From Sordariomycetes sp. S80-01Y (Eukaryota; Ascomycota; Sordariomycetes), in NCBI GenBank assembly GCA_037042185.1, contig JAXQJY010000022.1, positions 62,001 to 126,000 on the forward strand: a stretch of DNA of 64,000 nucleotides, given 5' to 3'. Under the pieces are notes generated by a model. It did not search any database, was not told the origin of the DNA, and saw only the letters and a program-made list of their open reading frames with translations. Each line of letters begins with the position of its first letter. Position 1 is the stretch's first letter. Positions 35,201 through 46,831 of the stretch are shown one piece after another. The translations under genes and the position numbers were made by a program.

Positions 35201-37917
35201 GCTTAATCAACCAGACTTACCTCAGCCTGATCCCAGGCCAAGGGCAGCAGAACCCGTCTGCCGGCGGCGCTTCATCATTTGCTTATCGCGGGTACCATGA
35301 AACGGCTTGGATCATCAACAGGTTCGCTCATGTCGCCCGCAAGCACAACCTACCGGATGTCTGCATTAGCCAACTTAGCAGGATCTATACGCTCCCAAAC
35401 ATAGAGATACAAGAGGCCTTCTTAAAGCTGAGAGAGCAGGCGAAATGTCACTACGAAAACCCCGACGAACTCGCCAGCGGATTGGACGTCATCAACAATA
35501 CCAATCTCAACTACTTCAGCCCTGCCCAGAAGGCTGAGTTCTACACGCTCAAGGGCATGTTCTTGGAGAAGCTCAACAACAAGGATGAAGCAGATAATGC
35601 CTACGGAACCGCACTTTATTACGACATAGGAGCGGCGAAGGCGTGGGCCGAATGGGGTTACTTCAACGAGCGCAAGTTCACTGACGATGCACAAGATCTT
35701 GCATCTGCAAGGCAAGCGCTCACCTCGTACTTGCAAGCAGCTGGAAGCTACAAAAACGCCAAGTCGAGAAAGCTGTTGTCGAGAATCCTCTGGCTGGTCA
35801 GTCTAGACGACTCGAAGGGTACCATCGCTGCTGGATTCGACGACTTCAAGGGCGAGACGCCAGTGTGGTACTGGATCACCTTCATACCTCAGCTCCTTAC
35901 CGGGCTTGGTCATAAGGAAGCTCCACGCGTGTACAACATACTCGTCAAGATTGCTAAGAACTACCCTCAAGCCTTGTACTTCCAGCTTCGCACCAACAGG
36001 GAGGATCTTCTGGTGATCAAGAAGAACCAGGAAGTCAAGGAGAAGCAGAAGCAGCGACAAGCGGCGGGCGCGAACTCCAAGGCCAGCTCTTCCCCTCAGC
36101 AGACCAAGCAAGAGACCCCGGCCGAGAACAAGAATGATAACGACGCCGCTTCCCGGCCTGGCACTGCGAACGAGGGCGATGCGGCCCCAACCAAGGCAGA
36201 GGAACAGGTCAAGGTCGAGGCAAAGGATGTCGAAGCCAACAACGCTACTCCAGCCCCAGCTCCTGCCTCGGATAAGAAGAAGCCGTGGGAGTTGGCTGAG
36301 GAGATCATGTCTGTTCTCAAGTCAGCTTTCCCCTTACTGGCCTTGTCCATGGAAACAATGGTGGATCAAATCCAGAAACACTTCAAGTGCCCGCCCGATG
36401 AGGATGCGTACCGCCTCATCGTGGCGCTCCTGAACGATGCGCTTGCCTATGTGAGCAGAACACCCGCCTCCTTCGCCAAGAGCGTTAAGTTGCCTCAGGC
36501 GACGGAGCAGAACATCGTTCGCTTCGCTGAGACAATTCTGCCGCCTCATATCAAGAAGTCCTTCGAAGCCGATTTCGTGGCGATCAAACCTACTATGTTT
36601 GAGTATATCCACAAGCTGCGCCGCTGGAGAGACAAGTTCGAGGAGAAGCTTGACAGACGGCCGGCGCGAACTTCCCTGGAGAGCTTCTCGCCGCATTTGA
36701 GCGAGTTCAGATACCAGAAGTTCGACGAGGTGGAGATTCCTGGCCAGTACCTGCAACATAAGGACAAGAACCAGGACTTCATCCGCATCGAGCGTTTCCT
36801 GCCCAACGTCGACTTAGTCCGCACTATTAGCGCCTCGTACAAGCGACTCAAGATGCGCGGCCACGATGGCAGCGTTCATCCATGGGCCGTCCAACACCCG
36901 GCCGCCCGGCACTGTCGCAGAGAGGAGCGCATCCTGCAGCTCTTCCGTCACCTCAACCAAACTCTTGGCAGGAAGAAGGAATCCCGCCGGCGAGACTTGT
37001 CATTTACACTACCTCTCATCGTTCCGCTAGCACCGCACATCAGGATTGTGCAGGACGACAAGTCGTGGATAACTTTGCAGGGAGTGTATGAGGACCACTG
37101 CCGGCGCGTGGGCATGCAGAAGGATGACCCTGTCTTGTTTACTATGGAGAAACTACGCAGCATCCAGGAGATGAAGACTCCCGTAAGTGCCGACGAGCCA
37201 GCGTCCACAGCATTCGTTTCTAATGAAGCACAGAGCAAGCCTGAGCAGACTGCCAACGCCCGGTTGGAGATCTTCAACGCGATCCAGGAGAAATGGGTCC
37301 CGCATACGGTCGCGCTGGGCTACTTCCAGCAAGTCTATCCGCAATTTGCCGACTTCTGGCTCTTCCGCCGCCAATTCTCGTACCAGATGGCGGCGCTGAC
37401 ATTCATGACCTACATTCTCTACATGCACAACCGCTACCCGCAAAAGATCAACATTGCACGCGGCTCAGGCAACGTCTGGGGGTTGGAACTGATGTCATAC
37501 ATGTCATCCAACAAGCCCTTCTTCCACAACCCAGAGGCGGTGCCCTTCCGTCTCACGCCCAACCTGCAGACGCTGATGGGCCCGTTGGCCACGGAGGGTA
37601 TCTTCGCATCCTCGATCATGGCTATTGCGCGTTGCTTGACGGAGCCAGAGCATGAGCTCGAGCACGCGCTTACGTTGTTCGTCAGGGATGAGATGATTTT
37701 CTGGTTTACTAGCAGTCACAGGAATGGCATCAGTGACAGCCAGCTGCGCGAGAGCGTGCAGCTCAACACAGATTCCATCGTCAGGAGGGCGATGAGTCTT
37801 GCGCAGGCGCCTAGTGGGAATCTGCCTGCGAACCAGACCGTCATCGACCAGATTGCTAAGGCAGTCAACCCGATGAACCTGGCGCAGTGCGACGCTTTGT
37901 GGATGCCGTATCTGTAA
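26232..37917 (+). CDS. TRA1: Tra1, SAGA/NuA4 scaffold (PIKK-family pseudokinase)
   Basis: Exons: 26232-26286, 26345-26502, 26545-37182 and 37234-37917, giving 3844 aa, close to yeast Tra1. Introns are 58 nt, a very short 42 nt, and a probable 51-nt intron (37183-37233) that is open in frame and would otherwise add 17 residues. The protein begins [20 protein letters not shown] and consists mostly of HEAT and TPR repeats, followed by the FAT domain (about 34,400-36,000), a low-complexity Ala/Glu/Lys linker (36,030-36,290), a PI3K-like pseudokinase domain ([40 protein letters not shown]) and a C-terminal FATC ending in [14 protein letters not shown]. Tra1 lacks kinase activity and recruits the SAGA and NuA4 acetyltransferase complexes to DNA-bound activators. 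The 10.6-kb uninterrupted exon is the largest in the window. Confidence 0.97.
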
Positions 37918-38378
37918 AGATAGCAAGGGTGAAACAGGGATGAAAGGATGGAAATAGGTGTTCGGGGATGAGTGGCTTGGTTGCTTAAGCACGGCGTTTG
38001 GGATGAGAGGTTCTTTGGAGCGTCCGCAAACAAGGACATAGCTGCGTGGGACGGGGATGATACCTTTTTGTTATAGGGGGAGTACTTTGAATTGTGCAGA
38101 TAGTAGTAATGATCCCCAATACTTCAGTCTACAGCCTTGCTTGTGTGGGACAGACAGACACGGCTCAGCCAAGTGCAACGGGACCTTCCCCGCAAGTGCC
38201 TAATGCGAATTCCCCCACACCGATCCCCACGGTGGGGAGGCTGGACCGAGGCTACCCAAGTACTTATCCAAGGTCCGATCGGATACAGCGTTGTACTTTT
38301 TAAGCTCCAAAGCTGCTTTCAAACTGTTTCGAGCGGTGTCTGAGATATCTGTTCTGAGTTACATCGAAACCAGCAACC
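37918..38378. promoter_or_regulatory. TRA1 3' region and acetoacetyl-CoA synthetase promoter
   Basis: This is a 461 bp gap between two same-strand genes. It contains a tight group of three CreA-type hexamers (SYGGRG) at 38213-38218, 38225-38230 and 38232-38237, the last two forming a 13-bp palindrome CCCCAC-G-GTGGGG, about 140-165 bp before the next start codon. No gene is seen. Confidence 0.5.
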
Positions 38379-40720
38379 ATGGACATGGACAAGATGCCTC
38401 GTAAGCTCTGGGAGCACCCAAACCCCAAGAGCACAGCAATGTGGCACTTCATGCAAGAGTCAAACAAGCGCTACAACCTCACCCTGAAGGTTCGTGCTTC
38501 CTCTGGCTGTTCCTCTCATTACGCATACTCGGACTCACATCAGCTCACGATGCATAGACTTTTCAAGAACTGTATGACTGGTCCATCAACAACCGCGTCG
38601 ACTTCTACTCCCACCTCTGGACGTACGTCCCATGGATTCACTCCGGCAACGCAACCCACGTCGTCGACGAGTCCGCGCCCATAGACTCCCTACCAAAGTG
38701 GTTCCCGGGCGTCAAGATCAACTTTGCGGAGAACTTTCTGTACTCCCCCTCCCCCTCGGGACAGCCTTGTAAGGCCAACAAGGAGGACGACCTCGTGGCT
38801 ATAACCGAGGTCAGAGAGGGAAACACCGAAGTTCGGCAGGTCACCTGGGCGGAGCTGAGGAGCCAGGTCATGGAGCTGGCTGCTGCGTTGAGAGAACGAG
38901 GCTTGCAGGTCGGCGATCGTGTGGTGGTCGTCGGCGCGCACAGCTTGACGACTTGCGTGGTCATGCTGGCTACGATGTGGCTCGGCGGCGTGTTCAGCAG
39001 CTCGTCTACTGATATGGGCGTCGGTGGCCTGCTGCAGAGGACGGTGCAGATCAACCCGAAGGTGAGTGTCTCACTTTCTTTCTCCTTTGAGCAGCAGTGC
39101 TGACATGGCAGTTTGTTTTCTTTGACGATGGCGCGCTGTACAATGGCAAGGTCATAGACATCAGGGACAAGATCAAGGGCATGATGGGAGGCTTGAGCGA
39201 GTGCCCTGACTTCAAGAAGATGATCGTCATCAAGCGCTTTAAAGAGCCCTTCGCCACGGACAGTATCGCGCAGGCAGAGCGTCTGGAGTCCCTTCTCTCA
39301 TCAGCGAAGGCCACGAACCCCCCGGCGGCGGTTAGGCTTGACTTCCAAGCTCCCATGATCATATACTACTCCTCCGGCACGACCGGCATCCCCAAGGCCA
39401 TCGTACACGCCGCCGGCCCCATCCTGCTCAACCTCGGCAAGGAAGCGGTGCTGCATCGCGACCTCACGCCCACAGACGTCGGACTGCAGTACACCACGAC
39501 CGGATGGATCATGTACCTCGCCAGCGTGGGCCACCTGCTCCGTGGCGGGAGGGCCATCTTCTACGATGGAAGCCCCTTCATACCCGATCTCAAGACCCTG
39601 CTCAGAGTCGTGGAGGAGCAGAAGGCCACCTTCCTCGGAACAAGCCCGAGATGGATGGGTGAGCTCATGAAGGCTGGAATCGTGCCGAAGAAGGAGTTCA
39701 ATCTCAAAGGGTTGAAGTGGGTTTGCAGCACGGGTATGGTTTTGAGCGACCAGTTGTTCGAATGGTTCTACGATGTTGGCTTTGAGAAGAGCACGCACCT
39801 GTGTAACATCTCGGGCGGAACCGATATTGTAAGCCCCCTCTCAACCCCCGTCCAGAAGCTTGAGGTATGCTGATAAAATAGGCCGGTTGTTTCGTCCTCG
39901 ATAACCCCCTCACGCCGGTATACGTGGGAGGCTGCCAAGGGCCCTCCCTCGGCACCCCCTTCGCCGTCTACCCCCACGACCTCCCCCCAGACACATCCGG
40001 CAAGCCGCTCCCCGCCGGGACGCCAGGCGACCTCGTCTCCCCGGCGGCCTTTCCCAACACCCCCGTCTATCTCTGGAACGACTCCTCGCCCGGGAATCCC
40101 AAACCGCCAGGCCCCAAGTACAAGTCGGCCTACTTCTCCCGCTTCCAGCACGCCTGGTCCCAGGGCGACTTCTGCGTCGTGCACCCCCTGACCGGCAACG
40201 TCATCATGCTCGGCCGGTCCGACGGCGTCCTGAACCCCAGCGGCGTGCGGTTCGGAAGCTCGGACATCTACGCAGTGGTGGAGAAGTACTTCGCCGAGGA
40301 AGTCGGCGAGAGCATCTGCGTGGGGCAGCGCAGGAAGAGGGACATGGATGAGAGGGTCGTGCTGTTCTGTTTGATGCGGCCGGGGAAGAAACTGGACAAG
40401 GAGCTGGTGGGCAGGATGAGGGCTGTCATCGGGAAGGAGTTGACCAAGAGACATGTCCCCAAGTTTATCTTTGAGATGCCCGAGGTCCCGGTAAGTTACG
40501 CTTTGCGACCCCCTCCTACCGCCTTTTGGACTCTTTATTGTGTGGAAGCTGACAGTGTTAGGTCACCGTCAACATGAAAAAGGTCGAGCTACCGGTCAAG
40601 CACATCATCTCAGGGGCGACAATCAAGCCCAGCGGAACGCTTCTGAACCCGCAAAGCTTGGATTTCTTCTATCAGTTCCAGGAGATTGAGAAGTTGACGG
40701 AGCCTCAGGCTAAGCTATAG
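38379..40720 (+). CDS. Acetoacetyl-CoA synthetase (acetoacetate-CoA ligase)
   Basis: Five exons: 38379-38489, 38558-39061, 39112-39828, 39882-40490 and 40562-40720, encoding 699 aa. All introns are phase 0 (68, 50, 53, 71 nt). The first has a weaker GTTCGT donor. It is an ANL-superfamily enzyme: the P-loop YYSSGTTGIPKAIVH, TTTGWIMYLAS, SGGTDI at the end of exon 3, GRSDGVLNPSGVRFGSSDIY, and the C-terminal catalytic lysine region VNMKKVELPVKHIISG. The N-terminus (KLWEHPNPKSTAMWHFM, GVKINFAENFLYS) separates acetoacetyl-CoA synthetases from acetyl-CoA synthetases. It converts acetoacetate, ATP and CoA to acetoacetyl-CoA in the cytosol, feeding sterol or lipid synthesis and Leu/ketone-body use. 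Its 3' end faces the next gene, with 69 bp between stop codons. Confidence 0.93.
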
Positions 40721-40789
40721 ATGATACAGTGTAGAGTACAAGAACGTTACTAAACGCTTCAAGAAAAGACAAATACGCCCGCAAGTCAA

Positions 40790-41314
40790 TCAAACAGCGA
40801 CCTCCTCCTTGACCGGGAACTTCCCCCCATTCACACCGTATCTCCAAACCATATAGCCAGCCATACCGCCCACGCTTCCCAGCGCACTCGTCCCCGCCAG
40901 CGCCAGCAGCCACCTCGCGCCCGTCAAGGTCCTCCCAGCACCGCTCGCCGTCCACGCAGCCGGCGCGAGGAGCATTCCCACGGCGGTCCAGTCGTCGACC
41001 TCGACCTGGCCCTGGTTCTCAAGCAGGCGCCAGCTTCTGTCCCTCCACTCAATGTCGTCCCTCCCCCACATGCGGCCGACGAGGGCGACGGCCATGAGCG
41101 GCTGGATCCACAGGCCGCCCCTCCCGGCGCTGAGCACGAGCTGCTGCGTGAATCCGGGCTGTCTGTAGCGCGGGATGGCCTGCCGGAGGGTTGTGTACGT
41201 GCTGGTGAGGAGGGCGCCGGTGGTGAGGGCGCGCAGCTGGACGTGCGTTGTCAGGATCGTCTTGGCAAGGGGCTGGTCTTCTGCGTAGGGCGTGTGCGGC
41301 CAGTACCGTGACAT
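40790..41314 (-). CDS. Small predicted membrane protein (possibly DUF1757)
   Basis: A single-exon frame of 174 aa. It starts MSRYWPHTPYAEDQPLAKTI and has two or three moderately hydrophobic stretches: an Ala/Leu/Thr segment near residues 28-45, GLWIQPLMAVALVG near 70-85, and WLLALAGTSALGSVGGMAGYMVW near the C-terminus, with a basic/acidic WGRDDIEWRDRSWRLL between. The layout resembles the fungal DUF1757 family, but I recall that resemblance only loosely. It could be a mitochondrial or ER membrane protein; no function is proposed. Codon use matches the neighbours. It converges with the acetoacetyl-CoA synthetase and lies downstream of the Cdc16 gene on the same strand. Confidence 0.65.
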   Translation of the reverse strand: MSRYWPHTPYAEDQPLAKTILTTHVQLRALTTGALLTSTYTTLRQAIPRYRQPGFTQQLVLSAGRGGLWIQPLMAVALVGRMWGRDDIEWRDRSWRLLENQGQVEVDDWTAVGMLLAPAAWTASGAGRTLTGARWLLALAGTSALGSVGGMAGYMVWRYGVNGGKFPVKEEVAV

Positions 41315-41851
41315 GGTGGCGGCTTGTGGTGTGAGATGACGGCTGGTTTGAATGGAGAGCTCAGATCAGGGTGAGTGACGCGAATGAGGGCGTGAGAGGC
41401 TGTAGGTGTTGGGTGTCTCGGGGAAGCGTATTCGGGACTCTTGACGCTCAGCTCTCACAAATGCAGTAACAGCTGTGGATGGGTGAGACGAGACAAGCTC
41501 AGACGGAGGGGAGCTTACATCTTTGTAGGCCATCTCTCGCTCGGGCCTCTCAGCCCATCAGCCCGCGCCAATTCGTAAGCGCACGTCTCGACCGGGAAGA
41601 CTCAACGCTACCGGTCCCGGGCCGCCCCCACCTGGCCGAGTCCGAACCGACTGTGGAGTCTGGAGGCGGAATCCGAATGCGAGATCCCGCGGCCTTGGTC
41701 ACGGCTTCTGGATTGACTTGATGATTTCCTACTCTCAACTCTATGTCGTAATCAAACCTATCCTACAACCTTCGACCTGAGATGCAGTGCGATTCCGGAA
41801 CGCCGTGCCATCCTCCAATGCTGTGCTCTTTGCTATCCCAATGAACCGTCA
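41315..41851. other. Intergenic between the Cdc16 gene and the small membrane protein gene
   Basis: This 537 bp gap is between two minus-strand genes. It should hold the 3' end of the Cdc16 gene and the promoter of the membrane protein. Small open frames here are not recognisable. I see no clear TATA box. Confidence 0.4.
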
Positions 41852-43740
41852 TCACTCCTCGTCAGTCATGTCCATCATTGACTCCTCGTCCGGTAGCAGC
41901 GAAATTCTCGCTCGTCCAACCCTCCCTTTGCCCTTGTCCAGCATTCTGTTTTCATGTCCGCCATTCGCCCTGGCCATCGCCTCAAACTTCCTCCTCTCCA
42001 GCGCCTCCTCGAACTCATCCATCCCCTCCACCTCCTCGTCCCCCATCCCATCCCCGGCACCCGTCTCCTCTAGCGCTCTGTTCAGCAGCTCAGTCGCGAT
42101 GCTGTCCTGCGCGTTGATGGCCAGGGCTTCATGCAGAACCACGACCGCATCTGCCGGCATGTCAAGCTCCATAAGGATGAGACCCTTGGCGCAGAATACT
42201 GCCGCGTCCTTGCCACCCAGCCGCAGGACTTCGTCAAACTCGACGAGCGCACGCTTGAAGTGACGGAGACGTCGGTAGGCGTGTCCGAGGTTGGTGCGGG
42301 CGGCGATCCAGGCCGACGGTTCGGAGTCGATTTCGTCGGCCATTTGAAGGGCCTTGGTGAAGCATTGGATCGCTTCTTTGGGCTTGTCTTGGTGGTATTT
42401 GACCACGCCCATTTCGTTGAGCAGCAGAGGGTCCGTCTTGCAGAGGCCATGGGCGGTTTTGAGGAACTCTTCTGCCAGCGTCATATTGTTGAGCGCGTGA
42501 TTCTGCATTCCCAGAAAAACCTGCGGTAGATGTGTCCCCATGAAGAGACGTGCCGCAGTCGAGTACGCCGAGATGGCCTGGTCGTGCTCACCCTCTGCCG
42601 CAAAGGTGTGCGCAAATCCTATCCACGCCGGGCCAAAGTGCGCGTCCATCATGCTCGCCTTGCTGAAGTACCTCCGCGCCTCTGGTATCTTGTCAATGGC
42701 AAAATAGTAGATGCCCACGGCAAGCCAGGTGCATGCTTCCTCGGGGTGGCTGTCGGCCAGATCATGGGCTATGAGGAACAGCATGTTCTTCATCTTGAGC
42801 TCGTACAAGCACGACAAGTGGACGGGGTATATGCTGAAGTTGTATTTGTCGTGCTGCAGGATCTCGTTAGTGATGGCAAGGGCGTCTTGATACCGGCATT
42901 GCGTGTACAGGAGATCTGCCCGCGCCAGCTGAAGATCGGGGTTTGCTGATAGCTGGTAATGTGTTGACAAGGACTCGTATGCGCTCTCGAAGGCCTCGGG
43001 ATTTCGATACTTGGACAATCGAGTCGTGTACAGCATTCTCGTAAAGTCGGCGGCCTCCTGCGACGCGGAAGCATCGCCCGACACGTGTATCGAGTCAAAG
43101 TCCAAGCTCTCCAGAAACTGCCACTCCTCATCCGGCGACAGCAGCGAATTCTTCATGAGCTGCTGAAACGCCTCAAAGCACTGGGCGTCGATCCTCACTG
43201 CGTCCTTGTAACACTCCTTGGCCCGATCGAACGAGTTCTGCTTGGCGTAGCATATGCCCCTCAGGAAGCACATGGCAGCCTCGACGCGCCTCGTGGCGGC
43301 TTCCTCCTCGGCGGCAGCTTCTAGCTCGGGATCACGTTTCCCGCCGCGGCGTTGCTGTGCATTCTTGCGCTTGTGGCTCGGTCCGCCGTTCGAGATGAGA
43401 TGCGTGGGGTTGCGCTCGCCGAGGATGGACAGGGCTTCGTCGAAGCGGGACTGCTTGATAAGACAGTGGCCGGCGAGGTAGCGACACTGGGAGTTGCGGG
43501 TAATGAGGTCTTGTTTGGAGAGGAACGCGTGGGCGCGGGTGTAGTTGCCGGTAGCGAAGTGCACCTGGGCGAGCCAGAAGGCGTCCGTGTCGTCGTCTAG
43601 GCCGTCAGAACGGGCGCGAACAGTAGGACAAAGAGGAACTGACTTGTGAGGGCGAGTAGCTTGTCGCCAATGAAGATGGCTGATTCGTATTGGGCTTTGT
43701 TCAAGGCGTCTTGCCGCCACTCACGCAGGAACTTTTCCAT
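41852..43740 (-). CDS. Anaphase-promoting complex TPR subunit Cdc16/Cut9 (APC6)
   Basis: Two exons on the minus strand, 43740-43644 and 43596-41852, encode 613 aa. The 47-nt intron (43643-43597) joins LLALTN to DDTDAFWLAQVHF. Without it the N-terminus MEKFLREWRQDALNKAQYES is replaced by an unrelated reading. TPR motifs run through most of the protein, e.g. LNEMGVVKYHQDKPKEAIQCF, TNLGHAYRRLRHFKRALVEF, VFCAKGLILMELDMPADAVV, with the conserved CFLRGICYAKQNSFDRAKECY. Cdc16/Cut9 is a dimeric TPR scaffold of the APC/C ubiquitin ligase that degrades securin and mitotic cyclins in the nucleus. A Lys/Arg-rich, Glu/Ala-rich insertion sits near residues 110-150. It is divergent from HIS3, start codons 570 bp apart. 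Confidence 0.93.
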
Positions 43741-44310
43741 CTTGCGCGATGGGTAGGCATGAGCCCAACCCAGAAAACCAAGAAGACCTCAGTGCCGATT
43801 TCCGACACGAAGAGAAGTCGAGAGGCGAAAGGCGAGATGCGGCAGGCAAAAGACGGTGGTGTGTGCGGTTTAAGTTGTCGATGGCAAAGTCAACAAATCC
43901 GAGTCGCGGTCGGGCGCGTTTCGAGACGTCACCGACAGCGCTTGGAGGGGCATCTCTGGCTCTCAGGGTCCAGCACTTATTTTCATGTTCCAACTCGGAC
44001 CCTCACTGCCAGCCTGGCAATTCTTGCAAGCCGTCTGAGAACGGTTCTAAGACATTGCTTCAGCCGAACTCTATTTCGAAGGCCCTCTGACATGATTGAC
44101 CAATATCCTCATCGTGAGTGGCGCAATCCACACATCGCCGGCAGCAACAGCAACCTCACCCCCGGCTTCGGCCTCAGTGGGTCCTCAAAAAGTCAACGGC
44201 GGCGACTTTGATCTCGACCAAACGCTCCCATCCCACGTCTTACTGTATTCCTACAGCCCCCAATTGCCCGCCACTTCCATTTGCGCTCTCTTACCTGACA
44301 CATCTTGATC
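43741..44310. promoter_or_regulatory. Shared divergent promoter, CDC16/HIS3
   Basis: The 570 bp between divergent start codons. A CCAAT core is at about 44098-44103 on the plus strand. A 39-codon open frame beginning at ATG 44092 would act as an upstream ORF if HIS3 transcription starts before it. I looked for the Gcn4/CpcA element TGASTCA and found no perfect copy. Confidence 0.45.
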
Positions 44311-45048
44311 ATGGCCTCCTCAACACCCACGCGCTGGGCCGCCCTCGCCCGCGACACCAACGAAACCAAGATCCAGCTCGCCATCAACCTCGACGGCGGC
44401 GACTTCCCCCCAGACACCGACTCCCGCCTCCTCTCCGACAAGGACGGCCATGCCTCGCAGGCAAGCAAGTCGCAGAAGATTGCCGTCAACACTGGCATTG
44501 GCTTTCTGGACCACATGCTGCATGCGCTAGCAAAGCACGCCGGCTGGAGTTTGGCCTTGAACTGCCAGGGTGATTTACACAGTACGCGGGATCCCGCTCC
44601 AGGCGGAAAGGACAGGCTGCTAACCCTGATATTAGTTGACGACCACCATACAGCAGAGGATGTCTGCATCGCCCTCGGTTCCGCCTTCGCCGCCGCCCTC
44701 GGCACGCCCACCGGTCTCGCCCGCTTCGGCTCAGCATATGCCCCCCTCGACGAAGCCCTGTCCCGCGCCGTCGTCGACCTGTCAAACCGGCCATACAGCG
44801 TCATCGAGCTCGGTCTCAAGAGGGAGTGGCTGGGGAAGCTGTCGTGCGAGATGGTGCCTCACTGCCTCGCGAGCTTTGCGCAGGCCGCGAGGGTGACGAT
44901 GCACGTTGACTGCCTGAGGGGCGACAACGACCACCACAGGGCCGAAAGTGCCTTCAAGGCGTTGGCGGTGGCCATCAGGATGGCGACGAGTAGGGTCGCA
45001 GGCAAGGAGGGTGAGGTTCCCAGTACAAAGGGGACGCTGAGTGCGTAG
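44311..45048 (+). CDS. HIS3: Imidazoleglycerol-phosphate dehydratase (histidine biosynthesis)
   Basis: Two exons, 44311-44581 and 44636-45048, give 227 aa. The 54-nt intron (44582-44635; donor GTACGC, branch GCTAAC, acceptor TATTAG) is a multiple of three and has no stop, so an uncorrected reading would carry an 18-residue insertion exactly inside the metal-binding motif. Splicing restores [14 protein letters not shown]. Other signatures: [18 protein letters not shown] and [19 protein letters not shown], whose His and Glu residues bind the two Mn ions. It catalyses dehydration of imidazole-glycerol phosphate to imidazole-acetol phosphate, the sixth step of His synthesis, in the cytosol. Start ATG 44311 gives [20 protein letters not shown], typical of fungal enzymes. 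It is divergent from the Cdc16 gene. Confidence 0.97.
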   Translation: MASSTPTRWAALARDTNETKIQLAINLDGGDFPPDTDSRLLSDKDGHASQASKSQKIAVNTGIGFLDHMLHALAKHAGWSLALNCQGDLHSTRDPAPGGKDRLLTLILVDDHHTAEDVCIALGSAFAAALGTPTGLARFGSAYAPLDEALSRAVVDLSNRPYSVIELGLKREWLGKLSCEMVPHCLASFAQAARVTMHVDCLRGDNDHHRAESAFKALAVAIRMATSRVAGKEGEVPSTKGTLSA

Positions 45049-46831
45049 GAAGGGAGAACATATAGAACCGCGGGATGAAGGAGTTCGGTTACGAATTATA
45101 GAACGCTGCTGTCATATGGGTACCAAAACTATGGTCGGAGATCATGCTCTTTGCAATGTTGAACCCAGCTGAACGTGGATATGTTCTGGCAATACACTTT
45201 TACATGGTATGTTCAGGGTACTCTTTCAGATACCCAAGCCGAAGATTGACGAGCTCATGGTGAGCGGAGCTTACGTTTGTGCTTTTGTTGAGCTGCACAC
45301 AACTGTGCATGGACCGGACCGTATAAACGAGACAACCACAAGTCAAAGCTGCGAGGTACTGGTAGCTTGAGTCGTTCAAAACTTCATGACACCCATGAGC
45401 GGATAAGTCAATCATGCATGACATCGAATATGAACGTGCGTTCTCCCTCAATGTCCATCACTGCCGTGGTCCTAATGTCACGGTAAGAAGCTGGAGCTAA
45501 CCTCACAAGCCTTCCTCATCCATTCGTCGCGGTAGAAGTCAATTGAGTGATGAAACATATTCTCGACAGCTGCCAAGTAAGCTTCGAAACCGCTGCACAG
45601 AGTATTGATGGTAGGGAGAGCCGGCTGTGAAAGCCGTGTAGACGTCTTGTGCACTCCATGGCGCGCTGTAAGGGCGTGGCGATGGTGTCTAAGTACTAAA
45701 GCAACTGGTAATGGTACGGCTGAAGCTTATATCCACCTATCTTGGGTGTTGCCAGCTCTTTCTCCGCATCACGAGCGCTAAGAACAAAGTGTCCCGAAAA
45801 TTTTCGCAACAAGCAATCAAGAGGCTGATTTCCAAGACGTGTTTTTCGGCGTCAAGGGGCGTGGGTGATCAGAAACGCCGACGACAGGTTCCAGACATGG
45901 GGGAGGTTACCTTCACAGCGGGAATCGCAGCCGCATACGTGGGATCGGGGTTGACTGCAGCCAGAAGACGCCTCTTGAATCCGATCTGAGAAAAGCGTCA
46001 TGTACTCCATAATTCGTGGCCGTGCGGTCTCGCATCACTGTCGGTGAAGTTGGGCAACGAAAGACCTCTAGACTACGTCGTAGCTGCCTCCACCATGGGC
46101 TTCTATACCTATTCTGGACGTATATTCCCTGTACGCAGCAGTGAGCTCCCAGATCGACGACAAGCCCCGCCGGCCTAGCCGTACCATCGGTTGGCTCCCT
46201 GCACGACAACTGCCGTCACTCTGCTGGGTACCTTAGGTGCATTTGTTGCATTTGTCCGTGTCAACGCGCTTCCTGCACATACTGAGACGTCGAGTAATCG
46301 AGAAATTGCATCCTGCGCCGCTAAATATGTGCGCACAAGATACCTTGCGTACTGGTGGTGCTCCATGTGCCACACGCGTAGCCAAGCTCTGGCCACCACG
46401 GCGGCAGTTGTGTTGTGGCACATCGACTCGATTGCGCCCGTCACACTTTTATCTCTAGCATGGATGAAGGCCTGTCAAAGTCCTAATGCAATTGCTAGGC
46501 ATAGGAGGGAGGGGTCTTGATTCGATCATGTCGGGCGTTGTTAGTACGTGGTCCGTACCCTGCCTCTGTGTGTCTTACGCTACCCACAGACAAGCATATG
46601 AATCAGCCGCATTTCGGAACTATTGATAGTGATCGTTTCCTTTTTAAGTCAAGGCGTCTCATAGCCTCTCTGGATTAAGCTGAATGATGTAAATTCTTCT
46701 CCTCCTCCAGCCCCCCTTTCCGTCATCTACTTCGACCTACTTAAGTCGTATATCCCGAATGGCAGCAGAGTCTGCAGCGCACCAAGGACCCGGTCCTCAA
46801 CAAATCCTTTGCACGCTCTACGCAGACAAGT
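45049..46831. other. Gene-poor region between HIS3 and the MFS gene
   Basis: The gap is 1.78 kb. No gene, RNA or mobile element is recognised. The open frames here are short, lie on both strands and overlap one another. It is more AT-rich than the HIS3 side and marks the start of the accessory-looking section. Confidence 0.4.

Noticed and set aside
39768-40454. 228-codon minus-strand open frame
   Set aside because: Antisense to GC-rich exons of acetoacetyl-CoA synthetase and crosses one of its introns.
46191-46520. 109-codon open frame between HIS3 and the MFS gene
   Set aside because: Overlaps equally long frames in other registers and on the other strand, a mark of non-coding sequence here; no family match.
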